DNA of 64,000 nucleotides from the NCBI GenBank assembly GCA_905215335.1, contig CAJMPQ010000004.1, forward strand, positions 62,001 through 126,000, in the 5' to 3' direction. The position numbers and the translations under genes are program-made. Origin of the DNA: an uncultured bacterium (GTDB taxonomy: Bacteria > Cyanobacteriota > Vampirovibrionia > Gastranaerophilales > Gastranaerophilaceae). Shown here in pieces: positions 43,954-53,369 of the stretch. The stretch's first letter is position 1. Every line of letters starts with the position of its first letter. The notes below the pieces were generated by a model. The model was not told where the DNA came from. It did not search any database and saw only the letters and a list, made by a program, of their open reading frames with translations.

Positions 43954-45303
43954 ATGAATATAATACAAGAATTTGAAACAATTGCAGCAATTTCAACTCC
44001 AATCGGAACAGGTGGAGTTGGAGTTATAAGAATTTCAGGCGATAAAAGTTTTGATATCGCACATAAAATAACTGACAAAAAAAATCTACCTGCAGGAAAA
44101 ATTTGCCACGGATGGATTTTAGATGGCGAAACAAAAATTGACGAAGTTATAATTTTGCCATTCAAAAACCCAAACAGCTACACTGGTGAAGATGTTATAG
44201 AAATTCAGTGCCACGGTGGCGTAAATGTAGTTAGAAATATTTTGGATGTAGTATTAAAAAATGGCGCAAGAATGGCTGAACGTGGAGAATTTACCAAAAG
44301 AGCGTTCTTAAATAAGAAATTAGACTTATCTCAAGCTGAAGCCGTAGACGATTTAATTCATGCAAAAACTTCAAATTTTGCAATTCAATCTGCTAAAAAT
44401 TTATCAGGAGTACTCGCAACAAAAATAAACGAAATAAAAGGTGAAATCTTTGAAACAACTTCAAGAATTGTTGCAGGTATAGATTTTCCGGAAGATGTTG
44501 CTGAACCAGAATATGAATATTTAATAAATAGATTTAAACATTCACTAAATGAAATTGATAAAATATTAGACTGCGCAAAATCCTCTGATATTTTACGCCA
44601 AGGTGTAAAAGTTGCAATCGTAGGTAGACCTAATGTGGGTAAATCTTCACTCTTCAATGCTCTATTAAATTTAGATAGAGCAATTGTTACTGATATCGCA
44701 GGTACAACAAGAGACGTAATTAAAGAAAACATCGATTTAGGTGTTGCAGTAACTTTAATTGATACTGCCGGGATTAGAGATGACGAAAATATTGATAAAG
44801 TAGAAGAAATTGGAATTGAATATTCTAAGCAATCAGCTCAAGATGCAGATTTAATATTATTTCTTTATGACGCTAAAGCTGGACTAACCCAGGAAGATAG
44901 AGAAATTTATGAAATTATCAAAAATAAAACTCACATCGTTGTCGCAAACAAAATTGATTTAATCAATGACACTGATTTCAAAGAAGAATTTGAAAATACC
45001 GCAAAACTTTCAACATATTCTAAAGATGGTTTAGACGACTTGAAAGAAAAAATGAAAAACATAATCTGTAATTTTTCACTTGAAGATACAGAATTTATTA
45101 CTAATAAAAGACAACAATCCTGTCTTTTAAAGAGTAAAGAAAGCTTAGAAAGAGCACTCAGAGCTGCTGAAGCTGAAGAATTACAAGATATGATATATAT
45201 TGATTTAAAATCTGCCCTACTTCACCTTGATGAAATTACAGGTGAAGTAATAACTGATGAGATTTTAAATAATATTTTTGACCATTTCTGCATCGGTAAA
45301 TAA
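43954..45303 (+). CDS. mnmE: tRNA modification GTPase MnmE
   Basis: 449 residues. With MnmG it makes 5-carboxymethylaminomethyl-uridine at tRNA wobble U34. N-terminal tetrahydrofolate-binding domain (AAISTPIGTGGVGVIRISG), helical middle, an inserted G domain with GRPNVGKSSLFN, DIAGTTRD, DTAGIRD and NKID, and the C-terminal FCIGK essential for activity. The usual start with TATAAT immediately upstream suggests a leaderless message. Confidence 0.96.
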   Translation: MNIIQEFETIAAISTPIGTGGVGVIRISGDKSFDIAHKITDKKNLPAGKICHGWILDGETKIDEVIILPFKNPNSYTGEDVIEIQCHGGVNVVRNILDVVLKNGARMAERGEFTKRAFLNKKLDLSQAEAVDDLIHAKTSNFAIQSAKNLSGVLATKINEIKGEIFETTSRIVAGIDFPEDVAEPEYEYLINRFKHSLNEIDKILDCAKSSDILRQGVKVAIVGRPNVGKSSLFNALLNLDRAIVTDIAGTTRDVIKENIDLGVAVTLIDTAGIRDDENIDKVEEIGIEYSKQSAQDADLILFLYDAKAGLTQEDREIYEIIKNKTHIVVANKIDLINDTDFKEEFENTAKLSTYSKDGLDDLKEKMKNIICNFSLEDTEFITNKRQQSCLLKSKESLERALRAAEAEELQDMIYIDLKSALLHLDEITGEVITDEILNNIFDHFCIGK

Positions 45304-45332
45304 AAAGAGAGGTTTGTATAAACCTCTCTTTA
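45303..45332. terminator. Bidirectional rho-independent terminator
   Basis: AAAGAGAGGTTT / AAACCTCTCTTT with a GTAT loop, between mnmE and the convergent EF-hand gene. Confidence 0.88.
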
Positions 45333-45355
45333 ACTTCACACTTTATAAAATAAAA

Positions 45356-45913
45356 TTATGAGCCTGATGAATTAAAATTCTTATATCTGTAGCTCAAAAT
45401 ACTATAACTTGATGGTTCTGAAGCACTATCATCACCATAAAATACAGACATATTAGTAGCTTTTTTATAATTTTCTTCATCAATTTTTTCTTGCTTGTTA
45501 CAAGAATAAGAAAAACTTGAAATTTCAGCACTTGTAACTCTACCATCATGGTTCGTATCCATTTGATCAAAATTTTCTAGAATTTTGTTAACCATTTCGC
45601 TTGAATACGCACCTGTTGCAGCTAATTGAGATAACTCATTACGAGATACTCCCGCAGCTGAAATTGTATTAGTAAATTTATTCATCTCATCTGCACTTAT
45701 AACTCCATCTCCATCTTTATCAAAAGATGCAAAATTGTTTTGCATATAAGAAGCAAATGATTGGTTCAATGTTAAATAATTAGTAGAATCATTACGTGCT
45801 TCTGTAATGTTTTTATATGTAACTCCATCTTTTGGATATAAAGATGACAAATATGCATAAGTATTTGATAACCCTGATGAAATATTTGTAATTATTGAAC
45901 TACCTGAATTCAT
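45356..45913 (-). CDS. EF-hand calcium-binding protein
   Basis: 185 residues with two canonical EF-hand loops: DKDGDGVISADE (about residues 60-71) and DTNHDGRVTSAE (about 117-128), all with the Asp/Asn and Glu ligands. The rest is helical with a Ser-rich N-terminus and no signal peptide. It probably buffers or senses Ca2+; partner unknown. Single gene. Confidence 0.88.
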   Translation of the reverse strand: MNSGSSIITNISSGLSNTYAYLSSLYPKDGVTYKNITEARNDSTNYLTLNQSFASYMQNNFASFDKDGDGVISADEMNKFTNTISAAGVSRNELSQLAATGAYSSEMVNKILENFDQMDTNHDGRVTSAEISSFSYSCNKQEKIDEENYKKATNMSVFYGDDSASEPSSYSILSYRYKNFNSSGS

Positions 45914-46048
45914 AATATAAAATCCTTTTTTGTATAATACTATCTACCTCACCCTTATAATAATGATGTTTCAAAAAAAGTCAAGCATACTAAAGTTGGA
46001 TATTAAAAATATTTACATGGTAAAATATAATGTAAAAGCGAGGATGTT

Positions 46049-46633
46049 ATGTTAAAGAATAAAGAAGAAATTATAAACACACTAAATAATGGTGGAGTCA
46101 TTGCATACGTGACAGACACCGTTTGGGGGCTAGGATGCCTACCAAATAACGAACAAGCTGTAAAGAAAATATATGAAATAAAAAAAAGAGAAGCTCAAAA
46201 ACCATTAATCCTAATGTCCAATGAAGTTTATCATTTACTCAACTATGTAAAACCAATCCCTAAAGTTGGACAAATGCTTATAAAAAAATATTTTCCAGGA
46301 GCTCTAACAATTGTAACTGACAAAAATGAAAATACTCCGGATTACATAACTTCAAATATGCCAACAGTTGGAATCAGAGTGCCAGATAATAAAGTTTTCC
46401 AAGAAATATGCGAGATAATTCCAGGTCATGTTCTTGCAACAACCAGCGCAAATCTATCTCACCAACCATCAGCAAAAACCTACGAACAAGCGTTAGAAAA
46501 TATGACAGGACTAGCTGATTTGATTATTGAAGACTATGGATACACTGCAAAAGGTTTAGAATCAACAGTTGCAGGAGTTATGGGCAACGAACTAAGAATA
46601 TTTAGACAAGGTGAAATTGTTATCGATTTATAA
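46049..46633 (+). CDS. tsaC: Threonylcarbamoyl-AMP synthase (TsaC/Sua5 YrdC domain)
   Basis: 194 residues forming a single YrdC domain: makes threonylcarbamoyl-AMP for the universal t6A37 tRNA modification. Seen: VIAYVTDTVWGLGC (substrate loop), the basic KKREAQKPLILM, and ATTSANLSHQPSA near residue 130. No C-terminal Sua5 domain, so the short TsaC form. Confidence 0.94.
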   Translation: MLKNKEEIINTLNNGGVIAYVTDTVWGLGCLPNNEQAVKKIYEIKKREAQKPLILMSNEVYHLLNYVKPIPKVGQMLIKKYFPGALTIVTDKNENTPDYITSNMPTVGIRVPDNKVFQEICEIIPGHVLATTSANLSHQPSAKTYEQALENMTGLADLIIEDYGYTAKGLESTVAGVMGNELRIFRQGEIVIDL

Positions 46634-46690
46634 AGAATTTGATATTTATTTCTCTTTCGAATAATATTAAATAAAAATGAGGATTTTGTT

Positions 46691-48256
46691 ATGGAATTTA
46701 TTTTATACTTAGTTTATTTATATGTTCTAATTTACACATTATATTTGTTAATTTTGTCAATAAGAAATTTGAAAGACAAACCTTTCTCTATAGAACGCAA
46801 ATACTCTAAGTACGATGAAACTAAAAATAATTTCGCAGTAATTATATATAGTCATAACCATAAAGAATGCCTCGAACAATTAGTTGAAGAATTAAAAATG
46901 CAAGACTACCCTCTAGCTAATTTTAGAGTATATGCAGTTCTTGATGATTGCAATGACGGTTCTGAAAGAATTTTTGAACACGACAATTTTGTTCATGTAA
47001 TGAATATTCAAGACGTTGGAACTTTGGGTAAAAACAAAGCAATTTCAATGCTTATCGACGAATTAAAAAAAGATGAAACCATTGACGCCTATATATTTAT
47101 AGATAGCACAAGAAAAATAAATCCTGATTTTTTAACTTTAGCTAACGTAGCAATGAAAAAAGCTGACGCAGTAACTGGGGAAGTTAATATCAATCGAGAA
47201 AACTTAGATATTGTAGATAGAATAAAAGCTGTATACAAGAAATATCAAGCAAACTTCTTCAAACAAGCTCGTTCCCTATTGGGACTTGCAACTAATATTG
47301 ATTCAGGTTTATTTATCGTAAAAAAATCTGTATTAGATAAAGTCGAAGAAATCAATTTTAAAGACGTAAATTCTGAACTTGAATTTAGCTTGCTATTATC
47401 AAAATCAGGACACAAATGTATTTATAATCCAAATATACAATCTTATATACTTGGACAAGATTGTTCATTCAAAAAACCTAGACTAACAAAGAGATTTAAT
47501 TTGTTAAAAAGCAATTTAAAAAATATCAAAAACATCAATTTTACATATATTGAACAAATTTGTTCCTTATTAAATCCGAATTGTTGGTTCTTAATTATTG
47601 CATACGCAATACTAATTGGATATTCATACCACTGTCCATTTATTGTTAAGTGTAATGTTGTAATATTCTCAGCAATAGTATTATTAGCAGTGTTTGGACT
47701 AAGCTTAGTTAATTCAAAGTTAAATTGGAAAGAATCATTACTATTACTACTTTATCCAATTTACTCTATTTGCCATATTATTAAAAATCTACCTCCAATA
47801 AGATACATATTAAAAAAACTTGGAGCCAATACAGATAGAGAAACTGATAAATTAGTAATCGATGTAATGGTTCAAACAAAACACGGAGATAGAAACTGTA
47901 AACTAGAATTTATTTCAACAGAAAGTGGTTTATCAAAGATTAGATTTATCTATAAAAATAAAAAATATACAACATCATCTCACTTAAGAATGATTGATGC
48001 TCTGCAACAACTAAAATCAAAAATGGAAGATTATGGTCTAATTTTAAAAATTTGTAGTTGTTGTTCAAAATTCACATCTTGTGTTGACGGTTCAACAAAT
48101 ATGCTAAAAGGTCAATGTCACAATGATTATCCTAGTCCATTGTTAAATGAACCAAGACCAACTCTTATTTGGAACTCTTGTTCTTGTTTTGAACCAGCAC
48201 AAATAAACAACTTTATTGAAGAAATGGCTCAAGAAGTTGAAAATCAAAAAGACTAA
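46691..48256 (+). CDS. Membrane glycosyltransferase family 2 with Cys-rich tail
   Basis: 521 residues: one N-terminal span, a GT2 domain (SHNHKECLEQLVEELKMQDYPL; VLDDCNDGS; FIDSTRKINPDFL with the DxD-like motif), then two to four spans around 298-360. The C-terminal ~70 residues hold Cys at 455, 457, 458 and later positions in a CSCC...C...CSCF pattern, unusual for GT2. Likely makes a polysaccharide or glycosylates a lipid carrier; the acceptor is unknown. Confidence 0.85.
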   Translation: MEFILYLVYLYVLIYTLYLLILSIRNLKDKPFSIERKYSKYDETKNNFAVIIYSHNHKECLEQLVEELKMQDYPLANFRVYAVLDDCNDGSERIFEHDNFVHVMNIQDVGTLGKNKAISMLIDELKKDETIDAYIFIDSTRKINPDFLTLANVAMKKADAVTGEVNINRENLDIVDRIKAVYKKYQANFFKQARSLLGLATNIDSGLFIVKKSVLDKVEEINFKDVNSELEFSLLLSKSGHKCIYNPNIQSYILGQDCSFKKPRLTKRFNLLKSNLKNIKNINFTYIEQICSLLNPNCWFLIIAYAILIGYSYHCPFIVKCNVVIFSAIVLLAVFGLSLVNSKLNWKESLLLLLYPIYSICHIIKNLPPIRYILKKLGANTDRETDKLVIDVMVQTKHGDRNCKLEFISTESGLSKIRFIYKNKKYTTSSHLRMIDALQQLKSKMEDYGLILKICSCCSKFTSCVDGSTNMLKGQCHNDYPSPLLNEPRPTLIWNSCSCFEPAQINNFIEEMAQEVENQKD

Positions 48257-48293
48257 AATCTATTTGATAAAAAACTTTATTGTGGAGTATAAT

Positions 48294-49457
48294 GTGAGTA
48301 TGAAAAAATTACTAAGTCTTATATTAATAATGATGTTGTTTATAGCAAACTTTTCAATAGTTCAAGCTGCAGAACCATTGAAAGGTTCTGTTGTGGAAAA
48401 TGATAACTATAAAAAAGAAGAAAATGAAATCTTTACAGGAAAAGTTGAATCTCTTAACCGTAAAGATGTCATCAATATGACAGTATCACAAGTTTTAGAT
48501 TCCTCATATTCAATAGAAGGTGATGAATTTTTTGCCGAAGTAACCTCTGATGTATATGGCGACAAAGGCATTATTATTCCAAAAGGAACTATTGCTCATG
48601 GTAAACTTACAGATACTGACGGACCAAAAAGAATGGGTAGAGAAGCTTCTTTAACGTTATCATTTGATTATCTGGTAACTCCTGATGGAAGAGAAATTCC
48701 AATCGAAGGAGAAATGACAACAAAACTTCATCCTATAGCATCTGGGGCAAAAATTGTTGCTCAAGATATCGGATACACTGTTGTTGGTGGTGCCGTAGGA
48801 GGTATTACAGCTCTTAATTGGTTAGGCTTAGAAGCTGCAATTGCATCTCAAGGTTACACTCTAGCTGGAGGTGCAGCATTAGGCGGAGCAGTTGGGCTTG
48901 GTATGGCATTAATAAGAAAAGGTAATCATGTTATGATTGCCCCAGGTGATGAAATTAAAGTCAAAATAAACACTCAAGTTGATTTACCAGTGTATAAAGA
49001 AGAAGCTCTAAAACAAGAAGAGGTTCTATACAATGGTCTAACTATCAATATTAACGATATTAAACACGAAAAAGATCCTTTTGGCGAAGTTAATACAATA
49101 ACATTAACTGTCCTAATTTCAAACATGTCTGATAAAACTTTATCCGGTTTTGATATGGTGCTAGTAAATGATTATAACGCTAAGTTTAGCCCATCAATAT
49201 TTGGTGATACAAGACTAATGTTTAAACAAATTCGTCCAGGAGATAAACTAGTTGCAAATGTTTCTTTTGCAGTCGACAATATAAATCGAAAATTTTGGTT
49301 AACATTCTATGATAGAAAAACAAGCGATGTAATAACTAAAATTTCTTTAGATAATGCTTATCGTAAAATTCCAGAAAAAAGTAAAAAGAAAAACGATAAG
49401 ATGAAAAAAAGTAAGAAAAACTTCAAAAAAGAAGACGATTTTATGAATTTAATATAA
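48294..49457 (+). CDS. Secreted protein with VirB10-like beta domain and glycine zipper
   Basis: 387 residues from a GTG with GGAG 6 bases upstream (ATG two codons later also possible). Signal peptide LLSLILIMMLFIANFSIVQAA. Residues 62-145 form a beta domain (SDVYGDKGIIIPKGTIAHG; EASLTLSFDYLVTPDG) matched in the SLH protein; 155-208 is a glycine-rich double hydrophobic segment. A second Ig-like beta domain covers ~250-360 and the tail is basic. Probably envelope-associated. Function unknown; the beta domain resembles VirB10/TrbI folds by sequence feel only. Confidence 0.65.
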   Translation: MSMKKLLSLILIMMLFIANFSIVQAAEPLKGSVVENDNYKKEENEIFTGKVESLNRKDVINMTVSQVLDSSYSIEGDEFFAEVTSDVYGDKGIIIPKGTIAHGKLTDTDGPKRMGREASLTLSFDYLVTPDGREIPIEGEMTTKLHPIASGAKIVAQDIGYTVVGGAVGGITALNWLGLEAAIASQGYTLAGGAALGGAVGLGMALIRKGNHVMIAPGDEIKVKINTQVDLPVYKEEALKQEEVLYNGLTININDIKHEKDPFGEVNTITLTVLISNMSDKTLSGFDMVLVNDYNAKFSPSIFGDTRLMFKQIRPGDKLVANVSFAVDNINRKFWLTFYDRKTSDVITKISLDNAYRKIPEKSKKKNDKMKKSKKNFKKEDDFMNLI

Positions 49458-49465
49458 GTATCAAT

Positions 49466-49526
49466 TTGTAAAAATTTACATATTGTTACTTGCTAAAAAT
49501 AGAATTTATATTACAATTATAGTAAT
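49466..49526 (+). promoter_or_regulatory. Promoter and candidate operators of the BlaI operon
   Basis: TTGCTA (49490-49495), 16-base spacer, TACAAT (49512-49517). The 15-mer TTTGTAAAAATTTAC lies just upstream at about 49465-49479, and ATTAC/GTAAT arms 7 bases apart (49510-49526) straddle the -10. BlaI-type repressors bind TACA/TGTA-like dyads, so either could be the operator. Confidence 0.45.
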
Positions 49527-49551
49527 TACTAAGTAGATACAGGAGGAAAAA

Positions 49552-49896
49552 ATGGTTTGTGGATCTCTCGAAATTGAAATTTTAAATACTTTTTGGAGTT
49601 TAACTTCAGAAGATGAAGATACTGATATTTCAATTCAAGATATCGTTGATGAGTTATCCAACAATGGCATCGAAAGAGCTTATACTACAATAAAAACTGT
49701 TATGGATCGCTTAGTTTCCAAAAGTATTTTAGTTAGATATAAGGTTGGTAAGAAATTTTTCTACAAAGCTACCATGGACAAACGTGAAATGGCTTTAGAT
49801 ATGCTTAAAGAATTTACAGATAATTTCTTTGAAGGAAATTATGCTGAAATGATGCATTTTGTAGAACGCGAAATGGCAGAAATGCTAGTTAAATAA
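49552..49896 (+). CDS. BlaI/MecI/CopY-family repressor
   Basis: 114 residues: N-terminal winged helix with EIEILNTFW, AYTTIKTVMDRLVSKSILVR (recognition helix/wing) and a C-terminal dimerisation helix. This is the penicillinase-repressor family. No BlaR1-type sensor protease is next to it, nor a beta-lactamase or copper gene, so the signal is unknown. AGGAGG precedes the ATG. Followed by two genes in an overlapping operon. Confidence 0.88.
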   Translation: MVCGSLEIEILNTFWSLTSEDEDTDISIQDIVDELSNNGIERAYTTIKTVMDRLVSKSILVRYKVGKKFFYKATMDKREMALDMLKEFTDNFFEGNYAEMMHFVEREMAEMLVK

Positions 49897-49898
49897 AA

Positions 49899-50282
49899 AT
49901 GCCAGATAATGTAACCGATAGAATGAAAGTTGCAAGACTTTTAAAACTTGTTCGCATAGGTAATTTATGCGTTCGAGAAGCTTTATTGGCATACCCCAAG
50001 GATACGGAAGATGAAAGTCTGATTGCAGCATACCATGCGTTAATTCATTATGAAGCTGATGAAGATTTAAGAAGAAGAGATCCGCTTTATAAAGAAGAGC
50101 AAGATGACTATATTGAATTTTTGTCGTATATTTTAGAAAAAGGAGAAGATTTACCGGAAAATATCATAATAAATTACAAAAAATATTATGATACCGCTCC
50201 GATACTTCATGAAAATACTCCTCAAGGATTTTTTAAAGGTTTTTGGAAGAATTTGAACGTAGGTATAAGAAGGAGAAAATAA
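49899..50282 (+). CDS. Small acidic protein, unknown function
   Basis: 127 residues, helical, acidic middle and basic C-terminus (GIRRRK). It starts 2 bases after the regulator stop, and its stop overlaps the next gene's ATG. Context suggests a function tied to the BlaI-type regulator or the secreted protein. No motif recognised. Confidence 0.62.
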   Translation: MPDNVTDRMKVARLLKLVRIGNLCVREALLAYPKDTEDESLIAAYHALIHYEADEDLRRRDPLYKEEQDDYIEFLSYILEKGEDLPENIIINYKKYYDTAPILHENTPQGFFKGFWKNLNVGIRRRK

Positions 50283-51376
50283 TGAAAAAACTTTACGTAA
50301 CTCTAGCAATTTTATTTGCAACACTACTAGGGCTTGCTCCTTGCACATTTGCAAATGAAGAACAAGCTGATGCTGCAGCAACTCCAGTAGTAGAAAATGA
50401 AGTAAAAAGTATTGAAGTACTTCCTACTATGAATTGGAAAAGTGATGCAACTAATAGAATTTGGGTTGGAACATTCCAAATTGTATGGAATGAATTTATG
50501 GATAATTTAGTTTACGGACCTGTAAAATTCGTAGATTATAACTCTCCAATGGCTAAAGCTTTAAATAAACAATCATTTAAAAAATCTTATATTGGTCTAA
50601 ACTCATACTATACAAAATATGGTATGATGACTCCAAGCTTAAAAGAAGAAATCGAAAAAGGAATACAAGAAAAATTCAATGAAACTAGCGACATTTTAGA
50701 TACAATGGAATGGGCTGAAAATTCAGATAATTTACTTGTATATGCAATGCTTAAAAAAGATTTCAAATTTTTAAATGCATTCGATAAATTATCAACAGGT
50801 GGTTTTGGTAAAAATTACAATGCATTCCCATACTTTGGAATCAACGAAAATAGTGATAAAAAATTATACAAAAACTTAAAAGTATTATTCTATAATTCAA
50901 ATGAAGATTTTGCTGTAAAACTATTCACTAAAGACAGAGATGAAGTAATTTTATACAGAACAAACAATGACACAACATTTGATGAATACTATTCAGAATT
51001 AAATAAAAAATCAAGAAAATTCCGTGGTAACAAAAGATTTGCAAAACATGATGAATTAAGAATTCCTGATATTAATCTATATCAACAAGCAAGCTTTAAA
51101 GAACTTGAAGGCCATGATGTAAAAGGTACAAACTTCAGAATAGATTCAACAATCGAAACTATTGATTTCAAAATGAATAACGAAGGCGTAGAATTAAAAA
51201 GTGAAGCTGCTATGATCGCAAAAATGTCAGCACTTCTACCAGAAAGAGGACGTAAATTCTACTTCACAGATAATTTTGTACTATTCTTAATTGAAAAAGG
51301 TCAAAAAACTCCATACTATGCAATGAAAGTTAGCGACCTTGAAGCTCTAAATAGCACAGCTAAAGAAGAAGAATAG
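50282..51376 (+). CDS. Secreted protein of the BlaI operon, unknown function
   Basis: 364 residues starting MKKLYVTLAILFATLLGLAPCTFA (signal peptide, cleavage after FA). The ATG lies on the TAATG overlap with an AAGGAG upstream; a longer frame from 50243 is spurious. The mature domain is mixed alpha/beta with many aromatic and Lys residues and no Cys, and looks soluble. Probably the regulated output of the operon. Not recognised. Confidence 0.65.
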   Translation: MKKLYVTLAILFATLLGLAPCTFANEEQADAAATPVVENEVKSIEVLPTMNWKSDATNRIWVGTFQIVWNEFMDNLVYGPVKFVDYNSPMAKALNKQSFKKSYIGLNSYYTKYGMMTPSLKEEIEKGIQEKFNETSDILDTMEWAENSDNLLVYAMLKKDFKFLNAFDKLSTGGFGKNYNAFPYFGINENSDKKLYKNLKVLFYNSNEDFAVKLFTKDRDEVILYRTNNDTTFDEYYSELNKKSRKFRGNKRFAKHDELRIPDINLYQQASFKELEGHDVKGTNFRIDSTIETIDFKMNNEGVELKSEAAMIAKMSALLPERGRKFYFTDNFVLFLIEKGQKTPYYAMKVSDLEALNSTAKEEE

Positions 51377-51391
51377 AAAATAAACACAAAT

Positions 51392-51431
51392 AAAAAAAAG
51401 AGGTTAGATATAAAATCTAACCTCTTTTTTT
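51392..51431 (+). terminator. Rho-independent terminator
   Basis: AGAGGTTAGAT / ATCTAACCTCT stem with a 5-base loop and flanking A/T runs after the BlaI operon. Confidence 0.9.
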
Positions 51432-51455
51432 ATCACAAATAATATAAATATCTAA

Positions 51456-51484
51456 TTGACCACCAATAATTTAACAACTATAAT
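51456..51484 (+). promoter_or_regulatory. Leaderless promoter for radA
   Basis: TTGACC, 17-base spacer, TATAAT (51479-51484) ending 6 bases before the ATG; no Shine-Dalgarno. Confidence 0.68.
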
Positions 51485-51490
51485 CAAATT

Positions 51491-52870
51491 ATGGCTAAAG
51501 TAAAAACAAAATGGATATGTCAACAATGTGGGTACGAAAGTGCAGGATATTTAGGAAAATGTCCTGAATGCGGAAGTTGGGGAAGTTTCACGGAAGAAAT
51601 TCAATCAAACCTAAAACCTCAAACAACTTCACCACAAGGAATAGTTAACGATACAAAACCTTCACTAATTACAGAAATTCATATAGGTGAAGAAGTTAGA
51701 GTTAGCACAAACATTTCAGAATTTGATAGAATTTTAGGAGGCGGACTAGTTCAAGGTTCACTTGTTCTAATTGCCGGCGACCCTGGAATTGGTAAATCAA
51801 CAATATTACTACAAACTAGTGGACAATTAGCAAGTAACGGACAAAAAATTCTATATGTATCAGCAGAAGAATCAGCAAGTCAGTTAAAACTTAGAGCAAA
51901 CAGACTCAAAATAAATTCTGAAAACTTATACGTTTATCCACAAACAAACTTGGAAAGTATAAGACAACAAATTGACGAACTTAAACCTGATACTATTGTT
52001 ATTGATAGTATTCAAGCTATATACTCTCAAACAATAACAAGTTCAGCAGGAAGCGTTTCACAAATTAGAGAATGCTGCAATATTTTAATGCAAATTGCAA
52101 AAACTCAAAATATTACAATAATAATCATAGGTCACGTTACCAAAGATGGAAATATTGCAGGGCCTAAAATTTTAGAACACATGGTTGATACTGTTATTTA
52201 TTTTGAAGGAGACAAATATAAATCATATAGAATGCTTCGTTCAATGAAAAATAGATTTGGAAACACTTCTGAAGTAGGGATTTTTGAAATGCAAACTCAA
52301 GGCTTAGTTGAAGTAAAAAATCCAAATGAACTATTTTTAAATGAACGTTCTCAAGAAGCAATCCCAGGTAGTGCAATTATTGTAACCAATGAAGGTTCAA
52401 GACCACTACTTGTAGAAATCCAGGCTTTAGTTGGGACAACACCATACCCATCTCCAAGAAGAGTTACAAATGGAGTGGATTCTAGCAGAGTTCTTCAAAT
52501 TCTTGCGGTATTAGAAAAACGAGTAGGCTTAAATTTATCAAAGCAAGATGTTTATGTGAATGTTATGGGCGGCATTGATGTTAATGAGCCAAGTGCAGAC
52601 TTAGGTATTGCTTTAGCTATTGCAACTTGTGCCAGAGATGTTGTAGTTGATCCGCAAACAGTTATTATTGGAGAAATTGGTTTATCAGGAGAAATACACC
52701 CTGTTGCAAATATCGACAAACGATTAAATGAAGCTGCGGCCTCAGGATTTAAAAAAGCAATAATTCCTTATGCAAATAGAAATATTGAACACGATAAAAT
52801 TCAAACAGTTCCTGTTAAACGAGTAATTGATGCAATTACAGCTTGTATAACCCCAAATACAGTACAATAA
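51491..52870 (+). CDS. radA: DNA repair helicase-like ATPase RadA
   Basis: 459 residues. N-terminal zinc finger (CQQCGYESAGYLGKCPEC), RecA-type ATPase with GDPGIGKST, the RadA-specific MKNRFG motif, and a C-terminal Lon-like domain (DVYVNVMGGIDVNEPSADL). Promotes branch migration during recombination. The start overlaps the promoter, so the mRNA is expected to begin at the ATG. cinA-C follows 10 bases downstream. Confidence 0.96.
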   Translation: MAKVKTKWICQQCGYESAGYLGKCPECGSWGSFTEEIQSNLKPQTTSPQGIVNDTKPSLITEIHIGEEVRVSTNISEFDRILGGGLVQGSLVLIAGDPGIGKSTILLQTSGQLASNGQKILYVSAEESASQLKLRANRLKINSENLYVYPQTNLESIRQQIDELKPDTIVIDSIQAIYSQTITSSAGSVSQIRECCNILMQIAKTQNITIIIIGHVTKDGNIAGPKILEHMVDTVIYFEGDKYKSYRMLRSMKNRFGNTSEVGIFEMQTQGLVEVKNPNELFLNERSQEAIPGSAIIVTNEGSRPLLVEIQALVGTTPYPSPRRVTNGVDSSRVLQILAVLEKRVGLNLSKQDVYVNVMGGIDVNEPSADLGIALAIATCARDVVVDPQTVIIGEIGLSGEIHPVANIDKRLNEAAASGFKKAIIPYANRNIEHDKIQTVPVKRVIDAITACITPNTVQ

Positions 52871-52880
52871 GAGGTAACTA

Positions 52881-53369
52881 ATGAAACTAGAAGAAGAATT
52901 AGGCAAACTTTTAATTGAAAAACATTTAACAGTAGCAACCGCAGAATCTTGTACCGGAGGCCTTGTAAGTTCAAAACTTACAGATATTTCAGGTAGTTCA
53001 GAATATGTTAAACTAAATTTCGTAACTTATGCAAACGAAGCTAAACATAATATCCTTGGAGTTAGTTGGGATATTTTAAATAACTATGGCGCAGTAAGTG
53101 AACAATGTGCTGAAGCTATGGCAAATGGGCTAGAAAAAGCAACAGGATGTGATATCGCAATTTGTACAACAGGAATCGCTGGACCAACAGGCGGAACTGA
53201 AGAAAAACCGGTAGGTCTTGTTTATATTTCTGTAAAATACAAAGGTATAGTTACAATAAAAGAAGTTAAATTATCACCGGACACTCCAAGAATTGAAATG
53301 AAAGAAGCTTTTGCAAATCACGCATTAAAACTTGCAATATCAACATTATCCGGCAATAAACTTTGCTAA
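52881..53369 (+). CDS. pncC: CinA C-terminal domain / nicotinamide-nucleotide amidohydrolase
   Basis: 162 residues of the stand-alone PncC form: TAESCTGGLVSSKLTDISGSS, CTTGIAGPTGG and KPVGLVYISV are hallmarks. Deamidates NMN to NaMN in NAD recycling. GAGG precedes the ATG. Its end overlaps the convergent gene by 24 bases. Confidence 0.94.
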   Translation: MKLEEELGKLLIEKHLTVATAESCTGGLVSSKLTDISGSSEYVKLNFVTYANEAKHNILGVSWDILNNYGAVSEQCAEAMANGLEKATGCDIAICTTGIAGPTGGTEEKPVGLVYISVKYKGIVTIKEVKLSPDTPRIEMKEAFANHALKLAISTLSGNKLC

